Source: Saprospiraceae bacterium
GTDB lineage: Bacteria; Bacteroidota; Bacteroidia; Chitinophagales; Saprospiraceae
NCBI GenBank assembly: GCA_029262995.1
Contig: JAJCYH010000011.1
Span: forward strand, 186,001 to 250,000
Length of the DNA: 64,000 nucleotides
Direction: 5' to 3'
Position 1 is the stretch's first letter. The number at the start of each line of letters is the position of its first letter. Below, piece after piece: positions 36,333 to 43,715 of the stretch. The notes beneath the pieces were generated by a model. That model ran no database searches, was not told the origin of the DNA, and saw only the letters and a list, made by a program, of their open reading frames with translations. Position numbers and translations under genes: made by a program.

Positions 36333-37039
36333 TTCTTATAATCAGGTCTGAAACTTAACCTTAAACCAAAATGCCATTGATTGATATTGGACCTATTGCT
36401 TTCATTTTCGGGAAGGGGAAGATCATAGGCAGCATACTGTTCTGTCCAGCCATTTCCAAAGTTCATACTGTATTGAATAAATGGTGATATCGTAATTAGA
36501 TCCGTTAATCCTACATCTACACCTGCGCCCACTCCAAATCTGAGGCTGGTGATACTTGCACTTTGATTTTCTTTTGGACTCAAGTCTGTAAATTCAGTAT
36601 CAATAGTATGCTTTGTTAAACCTGGTGAAAACAACCAGTAAAATCCTTTTGAGATTAAATTGCCATCTTTTGAAAAAGTTGGACAATTGCAATCTCCAAG
36701 GAAATCTAAGGGATAAACTTGAACGTTAAAATTGAAGTTGTAAGACGTCCTTTTATGAGCAGTGACATCCAGACTACTGTGTAACATACTTTCCTCAGAT
36801 TTAGCCATAGTAATCTCTGGAAGAAATTCAATACGGTATTCTTTAAGTCTGAACCAGTAATTTATGCCATATTCATAGCTTCTTGAAAACAAATTTTGTG
36901 TAGTATCAGCGGCATTTTGGTATGTAGTGTTCCATGTTTTGTTGGTTGTATTTTGAATTCTAGCGGAGATCCCAAATTGAGCGCTCAGAGATGTTGTAAA
37001 AATCAGAAATACCACAAAGTTTATAATAGTAAGCTTCAT
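36329..37039 (-). CDS. Outer-membrane beta-barrel protein, function unknown
   Basis: 236 residues from the ATG at 37039, chosen so that the signal peptide (KLTIINFVVFLIFTTSLSAQ) is N-terminal; an ATG three codons earlier is also possible. The mature part has alternating polar/hydrophobic strands and ends in LRLSFRP, typical of the small porin-like Bacteroidota barrels. A Cys pair (GDCNCPTF) lies in a loop near residue 115. No substrate is suggested. It stands alone, convergent with the SpoU gene. Confidence 0.75.
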
Positions 37040-37130
37040 ATTGTTCAATTTAATACTAAGGTATTAACAATTTTGTAAATGCAAGGTTTTATCTGTCACT
37101 GACTATCTGGATTTATACTTGCAATTGCGT

Positions 37131-37138
37131 TACCTTTG
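37131..37138 (+). promoter_or_regulatory. rimO promoter -7 box (TACCTTTG), possibly leaderless
   Basis: A perfect TAnnTTTG box ends only 6 bases before the rimO ATG at 37145. Transcription starting at the usual distance would begin at or next to the A of the start codon, giving a leaderless mRNA. Confidence 0.5.
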
Positions 37139-37144
37139 GCACCT

Positions 37145-38452
37145 ATGAAAACGAGACCAAAAAATAATAAAGTAAGCGTCATTACCTTGGGTTGCTCAAA
37201 AAATCTTGTTGATTCCGAAAACCTGATTACCCAGCTAAAGGCTAATGACTTTGATGTTGAACACGACAATCATTCTGATGATTCTAATATACTTATTGTA
37301 AACACTTGTGGATTTATTGACAGAGCCAAACAAGAATCTGTTGATACCATCTTAGAGAGTATTGAACTTAAGAGGAAAGGTCATATTGAAAAGCTTTATG
37401 TAACAGGTTGTCTTTCTGAGAGGTATAAGGAAGACCTGCAAAAGGAAATGCCTGAAGTTGATGCTTATTTTGGAACTATGGAGTTGCCTGCATTGCTTCA
37501 TAAGTTTAATGTGGATTACAAGCATGAGTTAATTGGTGAGAGATGGACTGCTACACCCCAACATTATGCTTACATGAAAATTTCTGAAGGTTGCAACAGA
37601 ACATGTTCGTTTTGTGCTATTCCGATCATGAGAGGTAAACATATCTCAGTAAGCATAGAATCTTTGGTTAAAGAAGCTGAGAATCTAGCCCGTAATGGTG
37701 TAAAAGAGCTGATGCTTATCGCTCAAGAATTGACTTATTATGGCTTGGATATTTATAAAAAAAGAGCTTTGGTTGATTTGCTTAAATCTTTGTGTAAAGT
37801 TGATGGTATCGAGTGGATTAGATTGCATTATGCTTACCCAAGTAAATTTCCGCTGGAAATTATTGAATGTATGAAAGAGGAAGCTAAGATTTGCAATTAC
37901 CTAGACATGCCCTTGCAACACGCTTCAGATAGTGTTTTAAAAGCAATGAAAAGACAGATTACCAAGCAAGATCAGATAGATTTAATTTCTGAAATAAAAA
38001 ACATCTTGCCAGAAATTGCAGTTAGAACAACTTTCCTTGTAGGTTTTCCTGGGGAAACTGAAGAAGACTTTCAGACCTTATGTGATTATGTCAGTGAAAT
38101 GCAATTTGAACGATTGGGCGTTTTTACATATTCTCATGAAGAAGATACAGGAGCATATAAGCTTGAAGATAATATTCCAGAAGAAATAAAAATAGAAAGA
38201 TCTAACAGATTAATGGAAATCCAGCAAGACATTTCCTTCCAAAAAAATCTTGAAAAAATAGGAAAAGAATTTAAAGTTCTCGTAGATAGGAAAGAAGGGA
38301 ATTACTTTATTGGTCGCACAGAATATGACTCTCCAGAAGTAGATAATGAAGTGCTGATTGATGCAAACACAAATTATGCTCGTGTTGGAGATTTTGTAAA
38401 AGTAAAAATAACGAATGCGGAGACCTATGACTTGTTTGGAGAAATACTTTAA
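37145..38452 (+). CDS. rimO: Ribosomal protein S12 methylthiotransferase
   Basis: 435 residues from the ATG at 37145. Order: UPF0004 domain with three [4Fe-4S] cysteines (LGCSKNLVDS near 16, NTCGFI near 55, TGCLSERY near 90), radical-SAM domain with GCNRTCSFCAIP (about 150) and a C-terminal TRAM domain (about 370-435). It inserts a methylthio group on Asp of ribosomal protein S12. A TTG three codons earlier is in frame but overlaps the promoter box, so ATG is preferred. It is followed by an unrelated membrane-protein gene. Confidence 0.95.
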   Translation: MKTRPKNNKVSVITLGCSKNLVDSENLITQLKANDFDVEHDNHSDDSNILIVNTCGFIDRAKQESVDTILESIELKRKGHIEKLYVTGCLSERYKEDLQKEMPEVDAYFGTMELPALLHKFNVDYKHELIGERWTATPQHYAYMKISEGCNRTCSFCAIPIMRGKHISVSIESLVKEAENLARNGVKELMLIAQELTYYGLDIYKKRALVDLLKSLCKVDGIEWIRLHYAYPSKFPLEIIECMKEEAKICNYLDMPLQHASDSVLKAMKRQITKQDQIDLISEIKNILPEIAVRTTFLVGFPGETEEDFQTLCDYVSEMQFERLGVFTYSHEEDTGAYKLEDNIPEEIKIERSNRLMEIQQDISFQKNLEKIGKEFKVLVDRKEGNYFIGRTEYDSPEVDNEVLIDANTNYARVGDFVKVKITNAETYDLFGEIL

Positions 38453-38507
38453 GTTTCAATAAACATATAGCCATTTTTACTATTTATTGCATTAGATTAG
38501 TTTAGAT

Positions 38508-38954
38508 ATGCGTAAAGAATACAGATCAATTTTTTCAAGGGAAATTCACCCACTCAAGCAATTTGTAATTGGTCTGATTATGATTTTATTATCAATGTTG
38601 TTCACTATGCTTATCGCAAATGGCAAAGAAGATTTTGATAAGATAATTTATTGGGAAATATCTTTTGCTGTTTTAATGGGATTTGCACTGTTCAACAGCA
38701 TTTTTAGTTACTCTTATGAAAAAAAGTCAAGTTATTTTATAATTAGCTTAGCGTCATATGTATTCTTAGCATTGTTTGGAGGATTTGCTTCTTATTATTT
38801 CTCAGGCATCAGACTAGACGATGCAGATTCATTTAAATGGCTTTATATAGTATTTACATTTTCATATTTGGTATTTATTAGCATTGTTAATATGATGAGA
38901 ACTATTATCGAGTTGGTGAAAAAGCAAGATGCCAGATTAAGAGGAGAGGAATAA
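38508..38954 (+). CDS. Small four-helix membrane protein, function unknown
   Basis: 148 residues with four hydrophobic helices at about 16-36, 45-63, 75-97 and 106-127. A positively charged tail (VKKQDARLRGEE) follows. Nothing else is recognisable. It lies between rimO (55-base gap) and msrB (58-base gap) and may share transcription with either. Confidence 0.65.
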   Translation: MRKEYRSIFSREIHPLKQFVIGLIMILLSMLFTMLIANGKEDFDKIIYWEISFAVLMGFALFNSIFSYSYEKKSSYFIISLASYVFLALFGGFASYYFSGIRLDDADSFKWLYIVFTFSYLVFISIVNMMRTIIELVKKQDARLRGEE

Positions 38955-39012
38955 TTAAATTCCGATCGTAAACTTAAATGATCTTTGGTATGTTAAACCT
39001 AAAAAGCATTAT

Positions 39013-39528
39013 ATGAAATTTTACAGCCTTGTTTTTATCGTTTTAATATTGTTTTCTTGCAAAGACAATTCTTCACAGCTTCAAGGGCAGGAAAAATCAG
39101 ATTCAAATAATTATGAAATCACTAAATCCAGTGAAGAGTGGATAAAGGAATTAAATGAGTTGGAATATTATGTTTTAAGGGAAGCTGGGACTGAACTTGC
39201 TTTTACAGGCGATCTTTGGGATCACAAAAGCGATGGCATATATGTATGTAGAGCCTGTAAACTTCCTTTGTTTGATTCCAATACTAAATTTAAGTCAGGA
39301 ACAGGGTGGCCAAGTTATTTTGAGCCAATCAATAAGACCAATGTAAAAGAAGATACAGATTATAAAATTGGTTATGCACGGACAGAAGTCCTTTGTTCTC
39401 GTTGTGGTGGACATTTGGGCCATGTATTTGAAGATGGACCTAAACCAACCGGCTTAAGATATTGCATTAATTCAGTAAGTCTGGATTTTGTGGAAAGAAA
39501 TAAATTAAAGAATACGGATCATAAATAA
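39013..39528 (+). CDS. msrB: Peptide-methionine (R)-S-oxide reductase, lipoprotein form
   Basis: 171 residues. A lipoprotein signal (FIVLILFSCKD, lipobox Cys17) anchors the enzyme outside the cytoplasm. The MsrB fold shows zinc Cys pairs CRAC (about 79) and CSRC (about 127), the substrate loop KSGTGWPSYFEPI and the catalytic Cys in GLRYCINSVSLDF (about 150). It reduces methionine-R-sulfoxide in exported proteins, a repair role for oxidised surface proteins. It is followed by a bidirectional terminator. Confidence 0.93.
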   Translation: MKFYSLVFIVLILFSCKDNSSQLQGQEKSDSNNYEITKSSEEWIKELNELEYYVLREAGTELAFTGDLWDHKSDGIYVCRACKLPLFDSNTKFKSGTGWPSYFEPINKTNVKEDTDYKIGYARTEVLCSRCGGHLGHVFEDGPKPTGLRYCINSVSLDFVERNKLKNTDHK

Positions 39529-39540
39529 TGAGATCATATT

Positions 39541-39561
39541 ACCGCTAGTTATAATAGCGGT
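39541..39561. terminator. Bidirectional terminator after msrB
   Basis: ACCGCTA (39541-39547) pairs with TAGCGGT (39555-39561), with a 7-base loop. It separates msrB from the convergent SnoaL-like gene; a T-rich stretch follows on the plus side. Confidence 0.65.
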
Positions 39562-40046
39562 TAAAGATTTTTCTGATTGCCGTTAAGTTGTCTTTGGTAA
39601 TCTTCTGCGTCATAAGTTCCGACGGATTTTTGAACAAGTCCTTTGTCATTTATTGTCCATTCTTCAAATCCACTAAAATCAACTTTATTTCCAGTACCAC
39701 TAGGTCCAGTATTTGTTCCTTTAAAAGTCCAATAATATCTATAAGTCCCATTCTCAACGGTTAAGCTATCCATGGTCAACTCCATATCGGGAAATGCTTC
39801 CATATAGGATTGGGCAGTTTGAGCCAATTGTTGTCTTCCAACTGCGGGTGTCCCATTGTTAACGGTAAGTGTTCCGTCTTTGGCATAGAATGACGCCATT
39901 TTTTCTGGTTGTTTGCTATTCCAAGCATCGGTATAAGCTTGCCCAAATTCGACCAGTTTATCGTATTTCTCTTTGTCTGACTTACAAGCGGTCATTGCCG
40001 CTGTAATTATTAGAAGTATCGTTAAAATTAAAAGTTTAGTTTTCAT
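39561..40046 (-). CDS. SnoaL-like lipoprotein
   Basis: 161 residues from the ATG at 40046, chosen for its lipoprotein signal (LLIITAAMTACKSD, lipobox Cys). The mature part is a SnoaL/NTF2-like fold: FGQAYTDAWNSKQPEKMASFYAKDG is the classic first helix-strand unit, and FEEWTINDKGLVQKSVGTYD is the last strand pair. Members bind small hydrophobic molecules or act as cyclases or isomerases; the substrate is unknown. It lies just outside the accessory island on the left, with the palindrome at 40070-40140 directly before it, so it may be the chromosomal flank or the last cassette. Confidence 0.75.
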   Translation of the reverse strand: MKTKLLILTILLIITAAMTACKSDKEKYDKLVEFGQAYTDAWNSKQPEKMASFYAKDGTLTVNNGTPAVGRQQLAQTAQSYMEAFPDMELTMDSLTVENGTYRYYWTFKGTNTGPSGTGNKVDFSGFEEWTINDKGLVQKSVGTYDAEDYQRQLNGNQKNL

Positions 40047-40069
40047 GATAATTTGTTCCAATTGGTTTT

Positions 40070-40140
40070 AATAACGGATGATAGTATGTCGTCGTCTCCA
40101 ACGAAAGGAAGATATGCGATTATACATATTATTAGCAACT
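40070..40140. repeat. Palindromic element after the ParDE genes, cassette-boundary-like
   Basis: Read on the minus strand it begins GTTGCTAATAATATGTATAATCG a few bases after the toxin stop and ends CGACATACTATCATCCGTTA. Inner arms share the ATGTAT/ATACTAT and CG cores. It carries GCTAA at the gene-proximal end and CGTTA at the far end, as in the other elements of the island. The arms match only partly, so this is the weakest of the series. Confidence 0.35.
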
Positions 40141-40156
40141 GTGTTTTTATCTTAAA

Positions 40157-40444
40157 CTATAGAATATTTTCTAGATCTTGTTTGCCAATTATCGCCATTA
40201 TTTCAACTACATCATTATTGATCTTAAAGTAAATACTGTCAGAACCACAAATGCAACGTCTGTAACCTTTCCGTATAAATGCAACAGATTCAAATGAATA
40301 AGGATTTTTTGAGATTATTTCGAAATACTTAAAGAAGGTGTCAAAATATCTGTCAGCTTGTGTCATTCCAAACATTTTAACTCCGTACTGATGGATTCTT
40401 ATTAAGTCTTCTCTAGCTTCATTGGTTAATCTGTATTTAACCAT
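40157..40444 (-). CDS. ParE/RelE-family toxin
   Basis: 95 residues, the usual length. KYRLTNEAREDLIRIHQYGVKMFG is the ParE start and the C-terminal AFIRKGYRRCICGSDSIYFKI with the basic RKGYRR segment is the conserved RelE/ParE strand pair. ParE toxins usually poison DNA gyrase and RelE toxins cut mRNA; the lack of obvious RelE catalytic residues and the ParD-like partner favour ParE. It overlaps the antitoxin gene by 8 bases. Toxin-antitoxin pairs are typical stabilisers of cassette arrays. Confidence 0.85.
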   Translation of the reverse strand: MVKYRLTNEAREDLIRIHQYGVKMFGMTQADRYFDTFFKYFEIISKNPYSFESVAFIRKGYRRCICGSDSIYFKINNDVVEIMAIIGKQDLENIL

Positions 40445-40676
40445 TTAATCTAGACTTTGACTCTTGCAAGATTTGTTTTTTGCTATCAGTTGTAAAATTA
40501 CTTTTTTCAGCTTTTTCTAATTTATTTGTGATCCAATCTATTTGAATTTGCTGTTTTCTTGCTTGTCTTATCAAATCATTTATTACTTCACTTTTACTAG
40601 AATATTCTTGACTTTCAATCAATGATTTTAACCATTCATCGTTTGGTTCAGTAAATGTTATACTTTGTCTAGTCAT
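40437..40676 (-). CDS. ParD-family antitoxin
   Basis: 79 residues. The N-terminal ribbon-helix-helix (RQSITFTEPNDEWLKSLIES followed by SSKSEVINDLIRQAR) is the ParD/CopG DNA-binding domain, and the charged tail binds the toxin. It is the first gene of the pair and probably represses it by binding the repeats just upstream (40690-40705). Confidence 0.85.
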   Translation of the reverse strand: MTRQSITFTEPNDEWLKSLIESQEYSSKSEVINDLIRQARKQQIQIDWITNKLEKAEKSNFTTDSKKQILQESKSRLNG

Positions 40677-40689
40677 TATTTGCCTATTT

Positions 40690-40705
40690 GGTGCTAATTT
40701 ACACC
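40690..40705. promoter_or_regulatory. Candidate ParD operator
   Basis: GGTGCTAATTTACACC is an imperfect 16-base palindrome 14 bases before the antitoxin ATG, overlapping two direct repeats of GTGTAAAT/ATGTAAAT read on the minus strand. Its position suits autoregulation by a ribbon-helix-helix antitoxin. Confidence 0.4.
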
Positions 40706-40755
40706 ATATTTACATCAAAAGCAAGAGAGGGGTTAATTCTTTAATTTTCATAGTT

Positions 40756-40932
40756 GCTAACGTTGTTGTGTATGGTTATTTGCGTGGTAAAGCACCTAAT
40801 TTAGCAAATAAATCACAGATAGAATATTCCGCAGGAATGTTCGTAAGTCGGCAGTGACCAAGCAATTAATTATACACGGTGTTCAAGATTCACGTTCGGT
40901 CGTTCCGACCACTTGAACCCTTATTTATTAGC
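40756..40932 (-). repeat. Large palindromic cassette-boundary element, containing repeat copy 2
   Basis: Outer ends are GCAAACGTT (right, at 40931-40939) and AACGTTAGC (left, minus-strand reading). Inner arms GTTGTGTATGGTTATTTG (from 40764) and CAATTAATTATACACGGTG (from 40863) are imperfect complements sharing GTGTAT. 40885-40932 is the 47/48 copy of the segment at 1167-1214. The element fills the gap between the 102-residue gene and the antitoxin gene. The extra unpaired bases on one arm and the inverted cores are attC-like features. Confidence 0.5.
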
Positions 40933-40940
40933 AAACGTTT

Positions 40941-41180
40941 TTACAATGTCAATTTTTCTTTATTTCTTTTTCGGTATGTTAGAATACTACCGATAATAAT
41001 CAGAATTATTGAAGGGTAAAAACTAAACATTGCTAAAATTCCAGGTCCTACAGCATTTCCTGCATCAATTAAACCTAATACATCAAGTCCTAATAAAATT
41101 AATAAAGGTCCAGTCCCCAAAATGAATATTATTATTCCAATCTTTAATGTTTTATGTAATTTACTCCAAGTTGATTTCAT
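40941..41180 (-). CDS. Small two-helix membrane protein (cassette gene)
   Basis: 79 residues from the ATG at 41180, preferred because it puts the hydrophobic segments near the N-terminus; the frame is open to 41249. Two hydrophobic helices are visible (about 15-35 and 45-70), followed by a basic tail (TYRKRNKEKLTL). No family is recognised. The stop lies 8 bases from the 48-base repeat, the same arrangement as for the membrane protein at 422-1153, which supports cassette status. Confidence 0.5.
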   Translation of the reverse strand: MKSTWSKLHKTLKIGIIIFILGTGPLLILLGLDVLGLIDAGNAVGPGILAMFSFYPSIILIIIGSILTYRKRNKEKLTL

Positions 41181-41792
41181 CTTAATTAATTTTAGTAAAG
41201 GTTTACGAATGGTTAGTTTGTGAATGTATGATAATTTTCGGTCAAGCATTTGCTTTTACGTTTTGTTATAGTCAAAGTTGGTTTTTATTTACTGTTTCCA
41301 AAGTCATTCAGCCCCAACATTATCGTTTTACTTGGTGTCAGTCAGAAGTTTTTTTTGTTATAAAACCGATATTTTTTAAAATCCGTAGAATTATTATTCG
41401 TTTTAAAAATACTTTACACACATTGGTCTTAACGTTGTTCAGAATTCCTTAGAATTGGCCTTCAAAATACGTACAAAATTTACGAATTTTTCCTACCCCA
41501 ATAAGACCACTTGTATATCGAAACTTTCTTTATATATTTAGAATAAAGTCAGATTTAAGCTCGATGTTTTAAATAGTGTGTTTCCATTAAATTGGATCAA
41601 CCTCATCAGAATTCGGAGCTGGGCGCTTTAGTGGAAGACCAAATGGTGGAGCAAATGCTACCCCGAATACAATAGTATAATATTTCAAAATTAGACAAAC
41701 ACCTGTTCTGACAACTTTTTTTTCGGACCTTTAGTTGTTACAACTTGGGATATTATTTTTTTGTGCTTAACTTTAGAGACTCGGTGTTTTAG
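41181..41792. other. Non-coding stretch inside the accessory island
   Basis: No gene is seen in about 610 bases. There is a short hairpin (CGGTG / CACCG at 41782-41797) just before the inverted repeat that bounds the protease gene. A short open stretch near 41590-41680 reads like a protein tail but has stop codons close on both sides. The region is T-rich and may hold the leader of the 102-residue gene. Confidence 0.35.
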
Positions 41793-41813
41793 CACCGTTT
41801 CGTTATATACAAT
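41793..41813 (+). repeat. 21-base inverted repeat, left copy, flanking the protease gene
   Basis: Begins CACCGTTTCGTTATATAC and is the exact reverse complement of 42704-42724 over 21 bases. The pair brackets the protease gene with about 890 bases between copies. Confidence 0.7.
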
Positions 41814-41899
41814 ATTAAGTTAGTCATTTTTCTTGAATGTAGTGGAGTAGTGCTTCGCCTGAGATGCCGTTATGCATATTATGTGCTGTTTTTTATTAT

Positions 41900-42682
41900 C
41901 TATTGTTTCAATGCCATGTTTATTATAGTAAAATCTATATCATATTTCCGAGTAATTTCTCTAGTAATAAATTCCATACGTTCTGCAAACAAAACGTAGT
42001 ATTTGCTTTTACTATATTGATATAAAATTCCAATTAGATATAATTTTGGAATCAGCTTTTCATCTACTTGAGTTAATTTAATTGTCCACAGACCACTGCC
42101 GCTATATCCATGAGGATCTTCAAGCTTTATGTACTTATTTGTATTAAGATCTTTAATTCTATAATCGGTTAGAATGCACCTTGAACTTGTAACATTATGG
42201 TGACTATATGAATTAGGTTTTGAATGTTTAAGCTCCATAATAATACCTCTACTATCAATTCCTTCACTTGAAATAGAAGTTGCGGCTTCTGGGAAACCCG
42301 CAGTTATAAGTATTTCATTTTCAATTGGGTAATAGTTTATAATTATTTGTTTTGACTCTAGAGGCTTATGATACTTTAATAATTCTATTGAAGCTTGATC
42401 TGTTAGTTTAAAAAATGCTGCATCTAAATGATCTTTAGATTCAATTCGATTAGAAGTTATATCACCTTGTAGTGATAATATTTGCTTAGAGTTAGTTTTA
42501 ATATACAATAAGTTTTCATTGGAGATGTCCTTTAAAACATGTGAAGCAGATAGAATAAAATAATCATCCTTAAGTTTAACAAAAACCCCAGTTCCAAGAG
42601 GCTTAACCTTTGAATTGTAAACGAAAAGCTGAATAGTATGCTGTTTAACTTTCTTATACTCAATGTCTATTAATTCTTCCAT
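41900..42682 (-). CDS. Trypsin-like serine protease (cassette gene)
   Basis: 260 residues, no signal peptide. The chymotrypsin-fold triad is readable: His48 in FILSASHVL, Asp87 in KDHLDAAFF and Ser194 in DPHGYSGSGLW. The order and spacing match trypsin-like peptidases of the Trypsin_2 type, which in bacteria often occur as stand-alone accessory or defence proteins. Cytoplasmic location is predicted. It is bounded on both sides by a perfect 21-base inverted repeat and by palindromic elements, and shares the minus strand with all other island genes. Its target is unknown. Confidence 0.75.
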   Translation of the reverse strand: MEELIDIEYKKVKQHTIQLFVYNSKVKPLGTGVFVKLKDDYFILSASHVLKDISNENLLYIKTNSKQILSLQGDITSNRIESKDHLDAAFFKLTDQASIELLKYHKPLESKQIIINYYPIENEILITAGFPEAATSISSEGIDSRGIIMELKHSKPNSYSHHNVTSSRCILTDYRIKDLNTNKYIKLEDPHGYSGSGLWTIKLTQVDEKLIPKLYLIGILYQYSKSKYYVLFAERMEFITREITRKYDIDFTIINMALKQ

Positions 42683-42703
42683 TGTATTAAATGATGTTTT
42701 CTA

Positions 42704-42724
42704 ATTGTATATAACGAAACGGTG
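42704..42724 (-). repeat. 21-base inverted repeat, right copy
   Basis: Exact reverse complement of 41793-41813, starting 22 bases upstream of the protease start. It also forms the outer edge of the palindromic element at 42704-42780. Confidence 0.7.
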
Positions 42725-42780
42725 AATGATATGCGGCTGTACGAAGTATACCGTCATATCCATTGTGTGTGCCTTGAATG
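42704..42780 (-). repeat. Palindromic element between methyltransferase and protease genes
   Basis: GATATGCGGCTGTA and TATACCGTCATATCC (42728-42761) form imperfect inverted arms with extra bases on one side. ACACAATGG-type ends lie outside them, and the outer end is ACGAAACGGTG. The core ATATGACGGTATA recurs at 1270-1282 in the other island. The layout matches the other cassette-boundary elements. Confidence 0.4.
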
Positions 42781-42940
42781 GCTACTACCTCATTCTTTGC
42801 AAAAGTACAAAGAATAGATATTACTAATCAGGTGAAATTCCTGATTATGCAGGATTCTAGCGAAAATAAATGATGCATCAATGACTAAGACCATATGATG
42901 AAGCTTCGGCATAAGCATATACAGCCTGTCTCGCTGAGCG
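42781..42940. other. Non-coding stretch of the island
   Basis: No gene is seen. It contains AAAGTACAAAGAAT-like AT-rich sequence, a short GATTATGC / GCATAAGC-type hairpin tendency, and leads into the group-II-intron-like segment. Confidence 0.3.
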
Positions 42941-43034
42941 GGAAGGTCCGTACGTACGGTGGTCATGCCTTTCGGCAGATAAATGTGAGAGGCGAACCGT
43001 GGGCTTTATTTCTCACGGCCGTCTACTCCTTTAG
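42941..43034 (+). ncRNA. Possible group II intron 3' end (domain VI-like hairpin)
   Basis: CCGTACGTACGGTGG, then GTGAGAGG, then CTACTC in this order recall the 3' ends of some bacterial group II introns. 42987-43028 folds into a hairpin (GAG-AGGCG-CCGTG ... CACGG-CGTCT-CTC) with one unpaired A at 43025 near the 3' end, the arrangement of the domain VI branch point. However, a domain V 5' strand is not found, about 23 bases separate the two motifs, and no reverse transcriptase is nearby. If real it is a remnant. Confidence 0.25.
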
Positions 43035-43046
43035 CCACTGGCTTTT

Positions 43047-43664
43047 TTAGTTCAATTGTCTTTTAAAGCTACAAAACAAGAAATTCTGCTTTGTGTCAAA
43101 TGGTGTTAAATGGTCTTCTGTTACACATTTGATTTTGTCAAATCCATTTTTCAACTCTAATGTTAATTCCTGTTCGTTGTATTGTTTTATTTCAAGACCA
43201 CTACATTTTTCGGGTCCATTTTTTGAAAAGGTTCCGATTGTCAAGAATCCGCTGACAGAATTCCTTGCGATTTTCATATATTTTTTTATTTGGTCAGCCT
43301 TTGTTAGAAAGTGAAAAGTGGCTCTGTCGTGCCAAACATCAAACGTCATATTTGGTTCAAATTCTGTAATGTCACTGACTATCCAATTTACTTTATTTGC
43401 TTTTTTTCCAAGTCGGTCTTTTGCTTTTTCAAGTGATTTAGCCGAAATGTCAAGTACAGTAACATTTTCAAATCCTTCATCAAGCAAGTAATCCACAAGT
43501 TTACTATCTCCACCACCAATATCTATTATTTTCGCAGATTTTTTTAGTTCGAATGAATGTATAAATTCAAGCGAAGTTTTAGGTGATTCCTGTGTCCAAC
43601 TTACTTGGTCTGGGTTTTTAGTTTTATAGACTGTTTCCCAATGTTTTTTTCTATCTAAATTCAT
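43047..43664 (-). CDS. Class I SAM-dependent methyltransferase (cassette gene)
   Basis: 205 residues. The SAM-binding motif I is KIIDIGGGDSKLVDYLLDEG (about 44), followed by acidic VTVLDISAKSLEKAK (motif II) and DVWHDRATFHFL (motif IV). It resembles small-molecule methyltransferases related to the thiopurine and tellurite-resistance type. Codon use is AT-rich like the rest of the island. It is the outermost gene of the accessory island, adjacent to tyrS. The substrate is unknown; this is a gene type often seen in integron cassettes. Confidence 0.78.
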   Translation of the reverse strand: MNLDRKKHWETVYKTKNPDQVSWTQESPKTSLEFIHSFELKKSAKIIDIGGGDSKLVDYLLDEGFENVTVLDISAKSLEKAKDRLGKKANKVNWIVSDITEFEPNMTFDVWHDRATFHFLTKADQIKKYMKIARNSVSGFLTIGTFSKNGPEKCSGLEIKQYNEQELTLELKNGFDKIKCVTEDHLTPFDTKQNFLFCSFKRQLN

Positions 43665-43715
43665 TGTTATGTATTTTTTTTCTGCTTGTGGCTAACTAAT
43701 TACATACTGACAATT

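Noticed and set aside
41580-41672. Short open stretch that reads like the end of a protein (SELGALVEDQMVEQMLPRIQ)
   Set aside because: A stop lies about 30 codons upstream and no start or domain is visible; too short to call a gene remnant.
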